From Kaistia dalseonensis (GTDB lineage: Bacteria > Pseudomonadota > Alphaproteobacteria > Rhizobiales > Kaistiaceae), in contig NZ_JAUSVO010000001.1 in the NCBI RefSeq assembly GCF_030814715.1, positions 186,001 to 250,000 of the forward strand: DNA of 64,000 bases, given 5' to 3'. How positions within the stretch are numbered: the stretch's first letter is position 1; every line of letters begins with the position of its first letter. The position numbers were made by a program, and so were the translations under genes. Below, one piece after another: positions 54,782 through 64,000 of the stretch. The notes under the pieces are model-generated. The model was given only the letters and a program-made list of their open reading frames with translations, searched no databases and was not told where the DNA came from.

Positions 54782-55801
54782 TCAGCCCTCGCTGGCTTCG
54801 TGGATGACGATACGATCGCGCCCGGCCGCCTTGGCGCGGAAGAGCGCGAGATCGGCCGCGTTGATCAGTTCGTCGGGCATGCCGTCCGCCTCGGGCGTCG
54901 TCGTGGCGACCCCGATGCTGACGGTCAGGCGTTCCGTTCCGTGCTGGATATCGAGCGCATGCACCTCGCGCAGCAGCCGCTCCGCAACCTGATGGGCGCC
55001 GGCGGCCGTAACGTCGTTCAGGATCACGACGAATTCCTCGCCGCCAAAGCGCGCGGCGAGATCGCTCGAGCGGATCACGCCGTCCTTCAGCACATGGGCG
55101 ACCTGCTTCAGCACTTCGTCGCCGGCCAGATGGCCATAGGCGTCGTTGTAGCGCTTGAAATTGTCGACATCGATCATGAGCACGGAAATCGGGCTGCCCG
55201 AGCGCAGCGCGCGCTTCCACTCGGCCGCGATGTATTCGTCGAAATAGCGCCGGTTGCCGAGGCCGGTCAGCCCGTCGATCCGGGTCAGCCGCTCCAGCTC
55301 GATATTGGCCCGCATCAATTCGCGCTGGCTCTCGCGCAGCGCGCGATAGGCCTGGTCGCGCTGGAGGTGATCGAGATAGGCGCGCGTGTGATAGCGGATG
55401 CGCGCGATCAGCTCGATGCGGTCCGGCAGCTTGACGAGATAGTCGTTGGCGCCCGCCTGGAACGCCGCGCTCTTGGTCGCCGGATCGTCCTTGGTCGAGA
55501 GGACGATGACCGGCACGGTGTGCGTCGCCTCTTGCGCGCGATACTGGCGAACCAGATCCAGCCCGTCGACGCCGGGCATGACGAGGTCCTGCAGGATGAC
55601 CGTGGGCTTCACTTCCTGGGCCACGCGAAGCGCATCGAGCGGCTCGGTGCAATAATGAAAATCGAGGTCCGACTGGTTGGCGAGCGCGCGACGCACGGCC
55701 TCGCAGACCATCACCTGGTCGTCGATCAGCAGCACCATGGAGAGATAATTATCGGCGGGAGGCGGCACGGCGGTGTCACTCGAATCGGACGCACTGGTCA
55801 T
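54782..55801 (-). CDS. wspR: Response regulator diguanylate cyclase WspR
   Basis: 339 residues. A receiver domain (VLLIDDQVMV, phospho-acceptor Asp in TVILQDLVMPGVDG, Lys in DYLVKLPD) is joined by a helical stalk to a GGDEF domain with the active motif GGEEF. The product-binding inhibitory I-site RxxD is present five residues before it (RSSDLAARF). In Pseudomonas, phosphorylated WspR clusters and makes cyclic-di-GMP. The N-terminal match to that protein, including the YRALRESQREL stalk, is strong. It is the last gene of the wsp operon. Confidence 0.94.
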   Translation of the reverse strand: MTSASDSSDTAVPPPADNYLSMVLLIDDQVMVCEAVRRALANQSDLDFHYCTEPLDALRVAQEVKPTVILQDLVMPGVDGLDLVRQYRAQEATHTVPVIVLSTKDDPATKSAAFQAGANDYLVKLPDRIELIARIRYHTRAYLDHLQRDQAYRALRESQRELMRANIELERLTRIDGLTGLGNRRYFDEYIAAEWKRALRSGSPISVLMIDVDNFKRYNDAYGHLAGDEVLKQVAHVLKDGVIRSSDLAARFGGEEFVVILNDVTAAGAHQVAERLLREVHALDIQHGTERLTVSIGVATTTPEADGMPDELINAADLALFRAKAAGRDRIVIHEASEG

Positions 55802-55810
55802 GGGGGGCTT

Positions 55811-56830
55811 TCAGTGAGAGCGTTCGCTGAGTTCGATGAGGCGTGGTGCTATCGATGGAAGCGGCAGGATTTCAACTGCTGCACCGATCGCCGCGGCGGC
55901 TTTCGGCATGCCATAGACGGCACTTGTCCCCTTGTCCTGAGCAATCGTCAAATGACCTTTATCACGGAGTGTTTTCAACCCCTTTGCGCCATCTCGCCCC
56001 ATCCCGGTCAACAGCACGCCCGTGACGTCGCCTGGCCACCAGCGCGCCGCGCTCTCGAAGAAGACGTCGATCGATGGCCGGTACACATAGTCGCGCGGCT
56101 CGGCTGTATAGCCGAGTTCCGACGTCGATTTTAAGACGAGATGGTCGGCCGTCGCCGCCACGAACACCGTGCCGGGCTCCAGATGGTCGCCCTCTTCGGC
56201 CGAGCGGATCGAAAGCCCCGAATGCGCGCCCAGCCAGGTCGTCAGGCCAGGCACGAATTGCGGATCGACGTGCTGGACGAGAACGAAGGCGGCGGGAAAG
56301 TCGGCCGGTATGGTGGCGAGGAGGGCGGCAACGGCAGCCGGCCCGCCGGCCGAAGCGCCGATGGCGATCAGCGAGCCGGCAGCGGCCCGCGCCGGGCGCG
56401 CCGTCGGCCGGATCCGCGGAGCCATCGGGCTGTCCTTGGAGAGCTTGCCGATCATCGCGATCTTCGCGAGCAGCGGGCCGGACTGGATGGAGGCCGCGCC
56501 GCCGGGACCAGCCGAGGGCATGTCGACGGCGTCGAGCGCGCCGAAGCCCATGGCCTCGTAGACGCCGGGCACATTGGCATCGATGCTCGCGGTGACCAGC
56601 AGGATGGGGCAGGGCGTCTCCGCCATGATGCGCCGGGTCGCCTCGACCCCGTCCATCTCCGGCATGGTGATGTCCATCAGCACCAGGTCCGGCAGGTCGC
56701 GGCGGCACGCGCTCACGGCCTCGCGCCCATTGCTGGCGATCCAGGCCACCTGATGCTCGGGCACGCTGCCCAAGGCACGCCGCAGCACTTCCACCGCGAT
56801 GGGAAGATCGTTGACGATGCCGATCCTCAC
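55811..56830 (-). CDS. wspF: Chemoreceptor methylesterase WspF (CheB type)
   Basis: 339 residues from a GTG at 56830; an upstream ATG at 56872 would add 14 residues, but VRIGIVNDLPIAVEVLRRAL is the classic WspF beginning. The receiver has its Asp in LVLMDITMPEMDG. The methylesterase triad is the Ser in IGASAGGPAAV, the His in VQHVDPQF and the Asp in GMGRDGAKG. It removes methyl groups from WspA and so lowers signalling. Loss of WspF in Pseudomonas gives wrinkly colonies. It overlaps the end of wspE. Confidence 0.93.
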   Translation of the reverse strand: MRIGIVNDLPIAVEVLRRALGSVPEHQVAWIASNGREAVSACRRDLPDLVLMDITMPEMDGVEATRRIMAETPCPILLVTASIDANVPGVYEAMGFGALDAVDMPSAGPGGAASIQSGPLLAKIAMIGKLSKDSPMAPRIRPTARPARAAAGSLIAIGASAGGPAAVAALLATIPADFPAAFVLVQHVDPQFVPGLTTWLGAHSGLSIRSAEEGDHLEPGTVFVAATADHLVLKSTSELGYTAEPRDYVYRPSIDVFFESAARWWPGDVTGVLLTGMGRDGAKGLKTLRDKGHLTIAQDKGTSAVYGMPKAAAAIGAAVEILPLPSIAPRLIELSERSH

Positions 56831-56852
56831 CGGGAATGCCTTTCGATGCGCT

Positions 56853-59141
56853 TCATTCGGTCGCTTCGCCAATAAGGTCGCCCACGGCGTGGATCAGGGT
56901 CTCGTCGTGAAAGCTGCCCTTGGTCAGGTAGTAGTCGGCTCCGGCATCGAGCCCGCGCCGACGGTCTTCCTCGCGATCCTTGTAGGAAACAATCATGACT
57001 GGAATGGCGCGCAGTTGCACGTCCTTCTTGATGAGTGTCACCAACTCGATGCCGTCCATGCGAGGCATGTCGATATCGGTCACCACGAGGTCGAACGGAT
57101 CGGAGCGGACGGCGTTCCACCCATCCATGCCATCGACGGCGACATCGACCTGATAGCCGTGCTGCGACAGCAGCTTGCGCTCGAGTTCGCGCACGGTGAG
57201 CGAATCGTCGACGACGAGGACGCGCTTGCGCCGCGCCTTGCCGGCGTCATGCGCCTCACCCTGGATCGACCGGACCCGGCCCAGGGAAGCAAGCTTCTCG
57301 ACCGAGCGGACGAGGTCGTCCACGTCGATGATCAGGAGCGGCGAGCCGTCCTCCATCAGCGCCGCCGCGCTGATGTCCTTGACCTTGCCGAGGCGCGGAT
57401 CGAGCGGCCGGACCACGAGTTCGCGCTCGCCCAGGAAGCGATCCACGATGACCCCATAGGCATCGTCATGCTCGCCCACGACGACGACCGATATTTCGCC
57501 TTCCCCCGAGTGCGGCTCGCTTCGCTCCAGAAGTTCATGGGCGGTGACGAGGCCGATCTGGCGGCCCTCGAAACGGAAATGCGGCCGGCCTTCCAGCACT
57601 TCGACCTCGGCATGTCCGAGCCTGAGTGTCCTGATGATGCCGGCGAGCGGAAACGCATAGGGCTCGCCATCGACTTCGACGATGAGGGTGCGGATGACCG
57701 AGAGCGTCAGCGGCAGTTCGAGCTGGAAGCGCGTGCCCGCGCCGAATGTCGAGCTGACGCTCGCAACGCCGCGCACCTGCTTGGCCATGGCCTGGACGGC
57801 ATCGAGGCCGACGCCACGGCCGGAAATGTCGCTGACCGTCCCCTTCATCGAGAAACCCGGCAGGAAAAGGAACTCGAGCAGCTCCGCCTCGCTCAGCTGC
57901 GTTGCCGCTTCCGGCGTGATCAGGCGGCGGTCGAGCACCGCGGTGCGCAACTGATCGAGATCGACGCCATGGCCATCGTCGGCCACGATAATCTGCAACA
58001 GCCCGGCATTGTGGCGCGCTTCGAGGCGGATGACGCCTTCCTCCGCCTTCCCGGCCCGGCGCCTTTCCTCTGGCGTCTCGAGGCCGTGGTCGACGGCGTT
58101 GCGGAGCAGATGGCCGAGCGGCGCGTCGAGCTGGTCGAGGATGTCGCGGTCGATGCTGGTCGATCCGCCGATGATCTCGACACGAACGCGCTTGCCGAGC
58201 GCGCGGCCGAGATCGCGCACCATGCGCGAGAAATGCCGCACGCCGTCCTCGAACGGGCGCATGCGACTTTCGAGCGTTTCGTCGTAAAGCCGGTTGGCGA
58301 GGTCGGTGGCGCGACGGTCGAGTGCGTCGATCTCGGCGAGCCGCTCGACCAGATAGTCCTGGCTGCGGCGCAGCCTTTCCTCGACCTCGGTAAGCGCCTC
58401 CAGCGTTCTCTCGTCCACGCCGCCGGCCGGCAGGAGCGTGCGGACCGCGTCGAACGACTTGGCGACATCAGACTGCAGCCGGCGCAGGCGGAGCAGGCCA
58501 TCGCTGAAGGGGCGAATGCGGCGCGCCTGCATGAGGGATTCGCCGGCAAGACCAAGCAGCCGGTTCAGGCTTTCGGCCGTCACGCGCACCATGCGGTCAT
58601 TGCCATGGTTGCCGGCCAACGGTCCAACCGGATCGCCGGCCTCGACCAGAGGCAGCACGGAGGGCAGGTCGAACTCCGGCTCGGCGACTGGCACGACCGG
58701 AGACCGCAGGGTCGAAGGGGGCTCGCTTGCCGGCGGTGCCGGCTCGGACGCGAGGACCTCGTCCAGGGTCTTCAGGAAAGCGTCGACGTCCCTTTCCGCC
58801 TTGGCTTCATCCAGCTCGGGCGCCGAGGCGATCGCGACGAGCAGGTCGAGCCCCTTCAACAGCGCGTCGATATGGCCGTGATGCAGTTTCAGCCGGCCAT
58901 GCTGGGCGGAAACCAGGCACTCCTCCATCGCATGCGCGACGCGGACGGCCGGTGCCAGATCGATGATCCGAGCAGCACCCTTCAGCGAATGGGCAGCCCG
59001 CATGCAGGCTTCGAGATGATCGGCGGCGATGGGGTCGCGCTCCAGAGCGAGCAATCCGCTGGTCAGCGCCTCCGACTGCGTGTCGAGTTCGGCCTTGAAC
59101 AGGTCGAGCATGGAAAACTGGCTGAAATCCTCGTTGCTCAT
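56853..59141 (-). CDS. wspE: Hybrid chemotaxis kinase WspE (CheA with receiver)
   Basis: 762 residues from the ATG at 59141 (MSNEDFSQFSMLDLFKAEL). Domain order: HPt with phospho-His in RAAHSLKGAARI near residue 45, dimerisation region, HATPase (HLLRNAVDHGLETPEER, DDGHGVD, GRGVGLDAV), CheW-like domain, and a C-terminal receiver (VLVVDDSLTVREL, Asp in LVVTDIDMPRMDG). It should phosphorylate WspR and WspF. Its start overlaps the wspD stop by 4 nt. Confidence 0.95.
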   Translation of the reverse strand: MSNEDFSQFSMLDLFKAELDTQSEALTSGLLALERDPIAADHLEACMRAAHSLKGAARIIDLAPAVRVAHAMEECLVSAQHGRLKLHHGHIDALLKGLDLLVAIASAPELDEAKAERDVDAFLKTLDEVLASEPAPPASEPPSTLRSPVVPVAEPEFDLPSVLPLVEAGDPVGPLAGNHGNDRMVRVTAESLNRLLGLAGESLMQARRIRPFSDGLLRLRRLQSDVAKSFDAVRTLLPAGGVDERTLEALTEVEERLRRSQDYLVERLAEIDALDRRATDLANRLYDETLESRMRPFEDGVRHFSRMVRDLGRALGKRVRVEIIGGSTSIDRDILDQLDAPLGHLLRNAVDHGLETPEERRRAGKAEEGVIRLEARHNAGLLQIIVADDGHGVDLDQLRTAVLDRRLITPEAATQLSEAELLEFLFLPGFSMKGTVSDISGRGVGLDAVQAMAKQVRGVASVSSTFGAGTRFQLELPLTLSVIRTLIVEVDGEPYAFPLAGIIRTLRLGHAEVEVLEGRPHFRFEGRQIGLVTAHELLERSEPHSGEGEISVVVVGEHDDAYGVIVDRFLGERELVVRPLDPRLGKVKDISAAALMEDGSPLLIIDVDDLVRSVEKLASLGRVRSIQGEAHDAGKARRKRVLVVDDSLTVRELERKLLSQHGYQVDVAVDGMDGWNAVRSDPFDLVVTDIDMPRMDGIELVTLIKKDVQLRAIPVMIVSYKDREEDRRRGLDAGADYYLTKGSFHDETLIHAVGDLIGEATE

Positions 59142-59851
59142 GCGAGGCTCCGATCGAATGCCGCGAGCAGCCGTGCCTCGTCGAGGCAACCCACCGTCTG
59201 GTCTTTCCAGGGCAGGGCAGCGATCGAGAATGCCGAGGGAGTCTTGCCAATGGTCGCCGGCACAGGCCGCAATTCGCTTCGGCGATGGCGGAGGATGCCG
59301 TGAACCTCGTCGACGATGAACGCCATGCGCCCTTGGTCATGGCCGATCACGACCAGTCGCCTGAAGCCATTGGCGCGCGCACTGCGCTCGGTGGCGCCCT
59401 GTTCGTCGATGCCGATCAGCGCGGCGAGCGAAGCGCAGACGATGAGTTCGCCCCTCACATTCACGATGCCGAGGATCGCCTTGTTGCGGCGATGCGGCAG
59501 CGAACGGATCGGCCGTGGCTCGGCGATTTCCTCGAAGATCGCCGTTGGCAATGCCAGCCATTCATCGCCGAGCCGGAAGACAACGACCGTCTGGAGCGCG
59601 TCTTCCGCGTCGCCTGTACCAGACCCACCCGTCTCCGGGTTTGCATAATGCCGCGCCCATTCCTCGCGATATTCGGCCGGCAGCGGCCGGTCGAGCAGGC
59701 GCCTGGCGGCCGCCTCGTGCACCGGGCAGTTGCGGCAATGAAGATGCTCGGCCAGCTTGGGACACGAGCGATCGCCACTGACACCGATCCGCCGCCAGCA
59801 AGCATCGATCGGCTGGTCCAGCCGGGTTTCGTCCGCGCCTGTCCCCGTCAT
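59138..59851 (-). CDS. wspD: CheW-like coupling protein WspD
   Basis: 237 residues. The N-terminal 90 residues contain CPKLAEHLHCRNCPVHEAAA, a cysteine-bearing segment characteristic of WspD, and the rest is a CheW domain (VVFRLGDEWLALPTAIFEEI, then ILGIVNVRGELIVCASLAAL). It links the receptor WspA to the kinase WspE. It overlaps both neighbours by 4 nt. Confidence 0.92.
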   Translation of the reverse strand: MTGTGADETRLDQPIDACWRRIGVSGDRSCPKLAEHLHCRNCPVHEAAARRLLDRPLPAEYREEWARHYANPETGGSGTGDAEDALQTVVVFRLGDEWLALPTAIFEEIAEPRPIRSLPHRRNKAILGIVNVRGELIVCASLAALIGIDEQGATERSARANGFRRLVVIGHDQGRMAFIVDEVHGILRHRRSELRPVPATIGKTPSAFSIAALPWKDQTVGCLDEARLLAAFDRSLA

Positions 59852-61119
59852 GCCGGGCTCCCATTGCCGATCCGCCCGAGGCGGCTGCTCAGCGTCTTCG
59901 CCCCGGCAATGTCACCCCGGCGCCTCAGCAGCAGCGCGAGCTGGGCGAGCGTTTCCGCATGGTTCGGCGCGAGATAGAGCGCCTTGCGGTAATATTGGAC
60001 GGCCTCGTCGGAGGCATCGGCCGCCTCATGGGCGAGGCCAAGCAGATAGAAGATCTCGGCCGAAGGGCCGAAGGCTTCGAGATGGGCGAGCGCCGCTTGC
60101 CTCGCCTCGGCGATGCGCCCGGCATTGGCGGACGCCTCGATGGCGGCGAGGCTTGCAGCCGGCAATTCCGGCGCGGGCGCTTGCGCCACGACGGGGGCAG
60201 GGCGGGGTCGTGGTGGAGCTGTGCGCGGTATGGGAACGGTCCTGGTCCCGGCAGGCCTGCTCGCCTTCGCGACCCCGATCGCCTTGGGCGGGGTGGCAGC
60301 CGGCTTCGCAGCCAGCGGCTGAGTGATTATTGCCTCGGCCTTCCGGAAGGCAAACGCCATCGGCAGGCGTGCGGACACGAAGCCATGGGACGCCGGCAGG
60401 CCGGATTCGGCAGGGCCGACGAAGAGCAGTCCGTTCGGCGCGAGCAGGGCGCGGAGGCGCTCGAGGGCGCCGGCCTGTGTGTCACGATCGAAATAGATCA
60501 GCAGGTTGCGGCAGAAGATGACGTCATAGGGGGCCGTCCCGGCAAGGAGCGCCGGGTCAAACAGGTTGCCCGCCCGGAAGCGGACACGACCGCGCACCGT
60601 TGCGACAGGCGTGTGTCCACCCTCGACGGCTTCGAAATAGCGATCGCGGAAATCGAGATCGGCGCCGCGAAACGAGTTGCGCCCATAGACCGCGCGCTCG
60701 GCCTCAACGAGATTGTGGGTCGAGACATCGATGCCGTCGACGGTGAAATCCGTCTCTGCGAAACCGGCGTCGAACATCGCCATGGCGATCGAATAGGGTT
60801 CCTCTCCGGTCGAGCAGGGGAGGCTCAGGATGCTGATCGGTCGTCCGGGCACGCGCTCGGCGCGCGCATGGCGCACCATCGCGGCAAAGGCCTCGCGGTC
60901 GCGGAAGAACCATGTCTCCGGCACAATAGTGGCGTTGATCAGCTCCTGCACTTCGTGCCGCGACGCCTTCAGCAGGTCTCGATAGGCGGCGATTTCGGCA
61001 ATGTCGCAGGCGGCCATGCGCTTGCGCACGGCATGGCGGATGATCGAGGGGCCGACCGTGCGGCTGTCGAGCCCGATCTCATCCTTGAGCAATCGTTCGA
61101 TGGCCGACAGCATGCTCAA
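59848..61119 (-). CDS. wspC: Chemoreceptor methyltransferase WspC (CheR with TPR)
   Basis: 423 residues from a TTG at 61119, with GGAG 5 nt upstream; an ATG two codons later (61113) is the alternative. The CheR catalytic domain shows ETWFFRDREAF, the SAM motif SLPCSTGEEPYSIAMAM and YDVIFCRNLLIYFD. A proline-rich linker (about residues 280-320) leads to TPR repeats (AEIFYLLGLAHEAADASDEA and the next). It methylates WspA glutamates, with the TPR part typical of WspC. It overlaps the wspB stop. Confidence 0.93.
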   Translation of the reverse strand: MSMLSAIERLLKDEIGLDSRTVGPSIIRHAVRKRMAACDIAEIAAYRDLLKASRHEVQELINATIVPETWFFRDREAFAAMVRHARAERVPGRPISILSLPCSTGEEPYSIAMAMFDAGFAETDFTVDGIDVSTHNLVEAERAVYGRNSFRGADLDFRDRYFEAVEGGHTPVATVRGRVRFRAGNLFDPALLAGTAPYDVIFCRNLLIYFDRDTQAGALERLRALLAPNGLLFVGPAESGLPASHGFVSARLPMAFAFRKAEAIITQPLAAKPAATPPKAIGVAKASRPAGTRTVPIPRTAPPRPRPAPVVAQAPAPELPAASLAAIEASANAGRIAEARQAALAHLEAFGPSAEIFYLLGLAHEAADASDEAVQYYRKALYLAPNHAETLAQLALLLRRRGDIAGAKTLSSRLGRIGNGSPA

Positions 61120-61580
61120 TCCGTCTCCGCCCGCCGGAACAATATGTCACGAATGTCGGCCGGCAGAAGCCGCTCGGTCCTGACGCGCTGGATCAGTCCG
61201 CGCGCGTCGGAGGCGACCGGGCCGAGATAGGCCGGTATGCCGGCCTCGACGCCCGAGGCGACGAAATCCGATGCCGCGCGCTCGATCGTCTCCGTCGCGC
61301 GCTCGGCGATGAGCCCGAGGAGATGGATATCACCGTCGGCCGCCGGATAGCGCACGAGGATGATGCGCGTGCTCAGCACCGCCGCGGCCGGGCGGCCGAG
61401 CGTCAGCACGTTGAGATCGATGAGCGGGACCGGGCGGCCGCGATAGTTGATCGCGCCGACGACGCCCCTCGGGGCGCCGGGCAGGGCCTTGGTCGCCATC
61501 AGCGGCAGGATGGCCTCGACTTCGCCCGCGTCGAGCACATAGCGATCCGTGCCCAGGCTGAACATGAGAAACAGCATCAT
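61116..61580 (-). CDS. wspB: CheW-like coupling protein WspB
   Basis: 154 residues, a single CheW domain (MFSLGTDRYVLDAGEVEAIL, then GVVGAINYRGRPVPLIDLNV). It sits between the receptor gene wspA and wspC, the place of wspB in Pseudomonas. GGAG lies 7 nt before the first ATG. The start has two successive ATG codons. Confidence 0.9.
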   Translation of the reverse strand: MMLFLMFSLGTDRYVLDAGEVEAILPLMATKALPGAPRGVVGAINYRGRPVPLIDLNVLTLGRPAAAVLSTRIILVRYPAADGDIHLLGLIAERATETIERAASDFVASGVEAGIPAYLGPVASDARGLIQRVRTERLLPADIRDILFRRAETD

Positions 61581-61608
61581 GCGGCTCCGGCCGGGTGGTG
61601 CGGGCGTC

Positions 61609-63246
61609 TCATGCCCTGACTTTGAAGCGCGAGATGCTGCTGCGCAGGCCGCTCGACACCTGGTTGAGCTCGTCGATGGTGATCGTCGATTGCTGCAGGG
61701 ATTCGACCGTCTGCTGCACGGCCTCGCTCAATTGCGACAGCGCCTCGCTGATCTGGCCCGCGCCGGTTGCCTGCGCCTGCATGCCTTCATTGGCGATCTC
61801 GAAGCGCGGCACGAGGCCCTGGACCTGCTGGATGATCTCGGAGAGCTGATCGCCGACCTGCTGCATGTCGAGCATGCCGCGCCGGACTTCCTCGGAGAAC
61901 TTGTCCATGCCCATCACGCCCGCCGCGACGGCCGACTGGATGTCCTTGACCATCTGCTCAATGTCGAAGGAGGACACCGCCGTCTGGTCGGCGAGGCGGC
62001 GGATCTCGGTCGCCACCACCGCGAAGCCGCGGCCATACTGACCGGCTTTTTCCGCCTCGATGGCGGCGTTCAGCGACAGGAGGTTGGTCTGGTCGGCGAC
62101 CTTGGTGATGGTGGTGACGACCTGATTGATGTTGCCGGCCTTCTCGCTCAGCACGGCGAGCTTCGCGTTGATGGCGCTGGCCGCCTCCATGACGCGGCGC
62201 ATGGTCTCCTCCATGCGTGACAGGCCTGCCTGGCCGCCGCCGGCGAGCGTGGCCGTCTGTTCGGCGACGTCGGAGACCTCGTCCATCGTGCGCACCAATT
62301 CGTGCGAGGTGGCTGCGATCTGCTTGGCCGTGGCGCCTATCTCCGTCGTGGTCGCGGCGATCTCGCTCGCGGTCGCCTGCTGCTGCTTCGATGTAGCCGC
62401 GACCTCGGTGATGGAGGTGTTGACCTGGATGCTCGACCGCTGCACCTGCCCGATCAGCAGCATCAGATCGTCGGCCATCGCATTGACGCCATCGGCGAGC
62501 GTGTTGAATTCGTCCTGGTTCTTGAGCTGGAGCCGCTCGGTGAAATCGCCCTTGCGCATGGTGGCGACGATGTCGACCAGCCGCCCGAGCGGGCGCGTGA
62601 TCGTGCGGAACAGCATAAAGCCGCAGAAGAACGAGAGCAGGAGCGCCGTCGCCGCGCCGATGAGCAGCCCCGTCTCGGCCGAGCGCACGATCGAGACGAT
62701 CTTCTGCGTCGAGCTATCCGCCTCGGCGCGGTTTAATTCCACCATGGATGTGAGCGCCGCCCGGATCTGGTCGGTGATCGGATTGAGCTTGTCCTTGATC
62801 GCGGCCTTCTGGTCATCGCTCTGGAGGCTCGCGAGTGCGCGGCGCTTGGCTTCCAGGATCGCGTCCTCGACCGGAACATAGTTGGCCGAGAGCTGCTGGA
62901 CCGTGACGAGATTCTGGCGGTCCTGGTCCGTGTCGACGGTCTTGTCGAAGGCGGCCGTCAGATCCTTGAGCCGCGCGCGATTGGTCTGGATCGCCTCGCC
63001 GACCTTGTCCATCTCCGCCGGATCGTCCTGGACGACGAATTCCTGCAGCAGGCTCTTCGCCTCCATCCAGCCGGCCATCAGCTGCCCGCTCAGATAGAGC
63101 GCCGGGACGGTGTTCTGCTCGACGCTGGTCGCCTCGCGCTCGGTCCTGAGGAACCAGCGATAGGTGACGGTGGCGATGGCGCTCAGGACCAGAAGGATCG
63201 CCAGGAAGCTCAATATGATGCGCTGACGTATCGTCACATTCTTCAT
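61609..63246 (-). CDS. wspA: Methyl-accepting chemoreceptor WspA
   Basis: 545 residues. The first span is [20 protein letters not shown], a periplasmic helical sensor of about 160 residues follows, then a second span ([19 protein letters not shown]), a HAMP domain ([18 protein letters not shown]) and the cytoplasmic signalling hairpin with its tip at [20 protein letters not shown]. In Pseudomonas, WspA responds to surface contact or envelope stress. There is no C-terminal CheR/CheB tether pentapeptide. It is the first gene of the operon, so the promoter should lie between it and the divergent htpG. Confidence 0.93.
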   Translation of the reverse strand: MKNVTIRQRIILSFLAILLVLSAIATVTYRWFLRTEREATSVEQNTVPALYLSGQLMAGWMEAKSLLQEFVVQDDPAEMDKVGEAIQTNRARLKDLTAAFDKTVDTDQDRQNLVTVQQLSANYVPVEDAILEAKRRALASLQSDDQKAAIKDKLNPITDQIRAALTSMVELNRAEADSSTQKIVSIVRSAETGLLIGAATALLLSFFCGFMLFRTITRPLGRLVDIVATMRKGDFTERLQLKNQDEFNTLADGVNAMADDLMLLIGQVQRSSIQVNTSITEVAATSKQQQATASEIAATTTEIGATAKQIAATSHELVRTMDEVSDVAEQTATLAGGGQAGLSRMEETMRRVMEAASAINAKLAVLSEKAGNINQVVTTITKVADQTNLLSLNAAIEAEKAGQYGRGFAVVATEIRRLADQTAVSSFDIEQMVKDIQSAVAAGVMGMDKFSEEVRRGMLDMQQVGDQLSEIIQQVQGLVPRFEIANEGMQAQATGAGQISEALSQLSEAVQQTVESLQQSTITIDELNQVSSGLRSSISRFKVRA

Positions 63247-63469
63247 CGGCTCAATCCGTGGTCGAGGCTTTGCGTGGAACGGCCACGCTCCGCGGCACCC
63301 GGCCGGCGGATCGTCGCGGCTGGATGTCCCGGAGGGCCGAAGGACAGAGTGCTCAGCCTAGAAGGGAATTGTTTCATCTCCGTTGAGGCGTGGGATACAG
63401 GGCACTTGAAATCCGGCCCGTCTCCGGCCATCTGGTCCGGCGCATCAACGGACGAGGACAGCCACGATC

Positions 63470-64000
63470 ATGACGACCGCCGAAGCAGCCCCCGAAAGCC
63501 GCAGTTTTGAGGCTGATGTCGCGAAGCTTCTGCACCTGATGGTGCACTCGATCTATTCCGACAAGGATGTGTTCCTGCGCGAGCTGATCTCGAATGCGGC
63601 TGACGCCTGCGAGAAGCTGCGCTACGAGGCCGTCACGACGCCGGCCCTGCTGGGCGACGATCCGCAGCCGCGCATCACGCTCGCCATCGACGCCGAGAAG
63701 CGACTGCTGACGGTCGAGGACAATGGCATCGGCATGAGCCGCGACGAGATGGTCGAGGCGCTCGGCACGATCGCCCGCTCGGGCACCAAGGCGTTCATGG
63801 ACCGCCTCGAGGCGGCGCAGGGCGCCGAGGGCGCGCAACTGATCGGCCAGTTCGGCGTCGGCTTCTATTCGGCCTTCATGGTCGCTGAGCGGGTCGACGT
63901 GATCTCGCGCCGCGCCGGCAGCGATACCGCCGCGATCTGGTCCTCGGACGGCAAGGGCGCCTATACGGTCGCCCCGATCGATCTGGACGCGGCGCCGGCG
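63470..64000 (+). CDS. htpG: Molecular chaperone HtpG (Hsp90), N-terminal part
   Basis: 177 codons from the ATG at 63470 remain open to the window edge. The GHKL ATPase N-domain of Hsp90 is unmistakable: FEADVAKLLHLMVHSIYSDK opens the fold, then FLRELISNAADACEKLRY supplies the Mg-binding Asn and Glu, VEDNGIGMSRDEM is the ATP-binding Asp/Gly loop, and GQFGVGFYSAFMVA is the lid. The rest of the gene lies beyond the window. It is divergent from wspA across about 220 bp. Confidence 0.97.
   Translation, partial: MTTAEAAPESRSFEADVAKLLHLMVHSIYSDKDVFLRELISNAADACEKLRYEAVTTPALLGDDPQPRITLAIDAEKRLLTVEDNGIGMSRDEMVEALGTIARSGTKAFMDRLEAAQGAEGAQLIGQFGVGFYSAFMVAERVDVISRRAGSDTAAIWSSDGKGAYTVAPIDLDAAPA

Noticed and set aside
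56799-59303. 834-codon open frame on the plus strand
   Set aside because: Antisense to wspE. The length reflects codon bias of the real gene on the other strand.

Overview
The window is a GC-rich chromosomal segment of an alphaproteobacterium, most likely of the order Hyphomicrobiales (Rhizobiales). The evidence is the gene block purN-purM, perM-type permease, hdaA, ppk1, ppx, rnd, aspS, an arrangement I know from that order. GTG and TTG starts and 4-nt ATGA/GTGA overlaps are frequent. The genus cannot be fixed from this sequence.

Layout. 1-1142 is the 3' end of a molybdopterin oxidoreductase gene. It converges on a solute-binding-protein gene (1222-2133, minus). A 609-bp spacer then carries two related operator-like inverted repeats, the second just downstream of a promoter for a phytanoyl-CoA-dioxygenase-like gene and an SDR gene (2743-4500). 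A small-molecule-kinase-like gene, the remnant of a DNA methyltransferase gene and a CENP-V/GFA gene follow. The conserved core comes next: purM-purN (minus), perM, hdaA, ppk, ppx (plus).

From about 14.2 to 27.5 kb this core is interrupted by an AT-richer surface-polysaccharide region. It holds two divergent acyltransferases, a 1364-residue methyltransferase/coiled-coil/glycosyltransferase/RgpF-like protein, an NAD-dependent epimerase, and a three-gene unit encoding two paralogous exported proteins with a phage-tailspike-like C-terminal module plus a small coiled-coil protein. The core resumes with rnd (minus), aspS and initiator tRNA-Met, the latter followed by a strong hairpin.

31.2-38.9 kb holds accessory metabolism and signalling: an arsR-SRPBCC-GFA cassette with an ideal palindromic operator, poxB, dps, a bicupin, and a FixLJ-like kinase/regulator pair followed by a stand-alone receiver. 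At 39-40.3 kb is an exported glycine-rich protein with repeated cysteine units that I do not recognise.

41.6-54.8 kb is a complete histidine-utilisation locus. hutC, hutU and hutD run leftward. hutF, a polar amino-acid ABC transporter (binding protein, two permeases, ATPase), a hutH-like paralogue lacking the catalytic MIO triad, hutI, hutH and hutG run rightward. Together they would take up histidine and convert it to glutamate through HutH, HutU, HutI, HutF and HutG. TGTA-N2-TACA-like boxes before hutF/hutC and hutU fit control by HutC.

54.8-63.2 kb is a complete Wsp surface-sensing chemosensory operon (wspA-B-C-D-E-F-R, minus strand) in the gene order known from Pseudomonas, ending in a GGDEF response regulator that should make cyclic-di-GMP. 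The window ends inside htpG.

Most noteworthy are the HutH paralogue with an exact loss of the MIO tripeptide, the exported tailspike-like pair with its overlapping coiled-coil gene, the multidomain glycan protein, the Cys-repeat protein, and the polysaccharide region splitting an otherwise conserved core.
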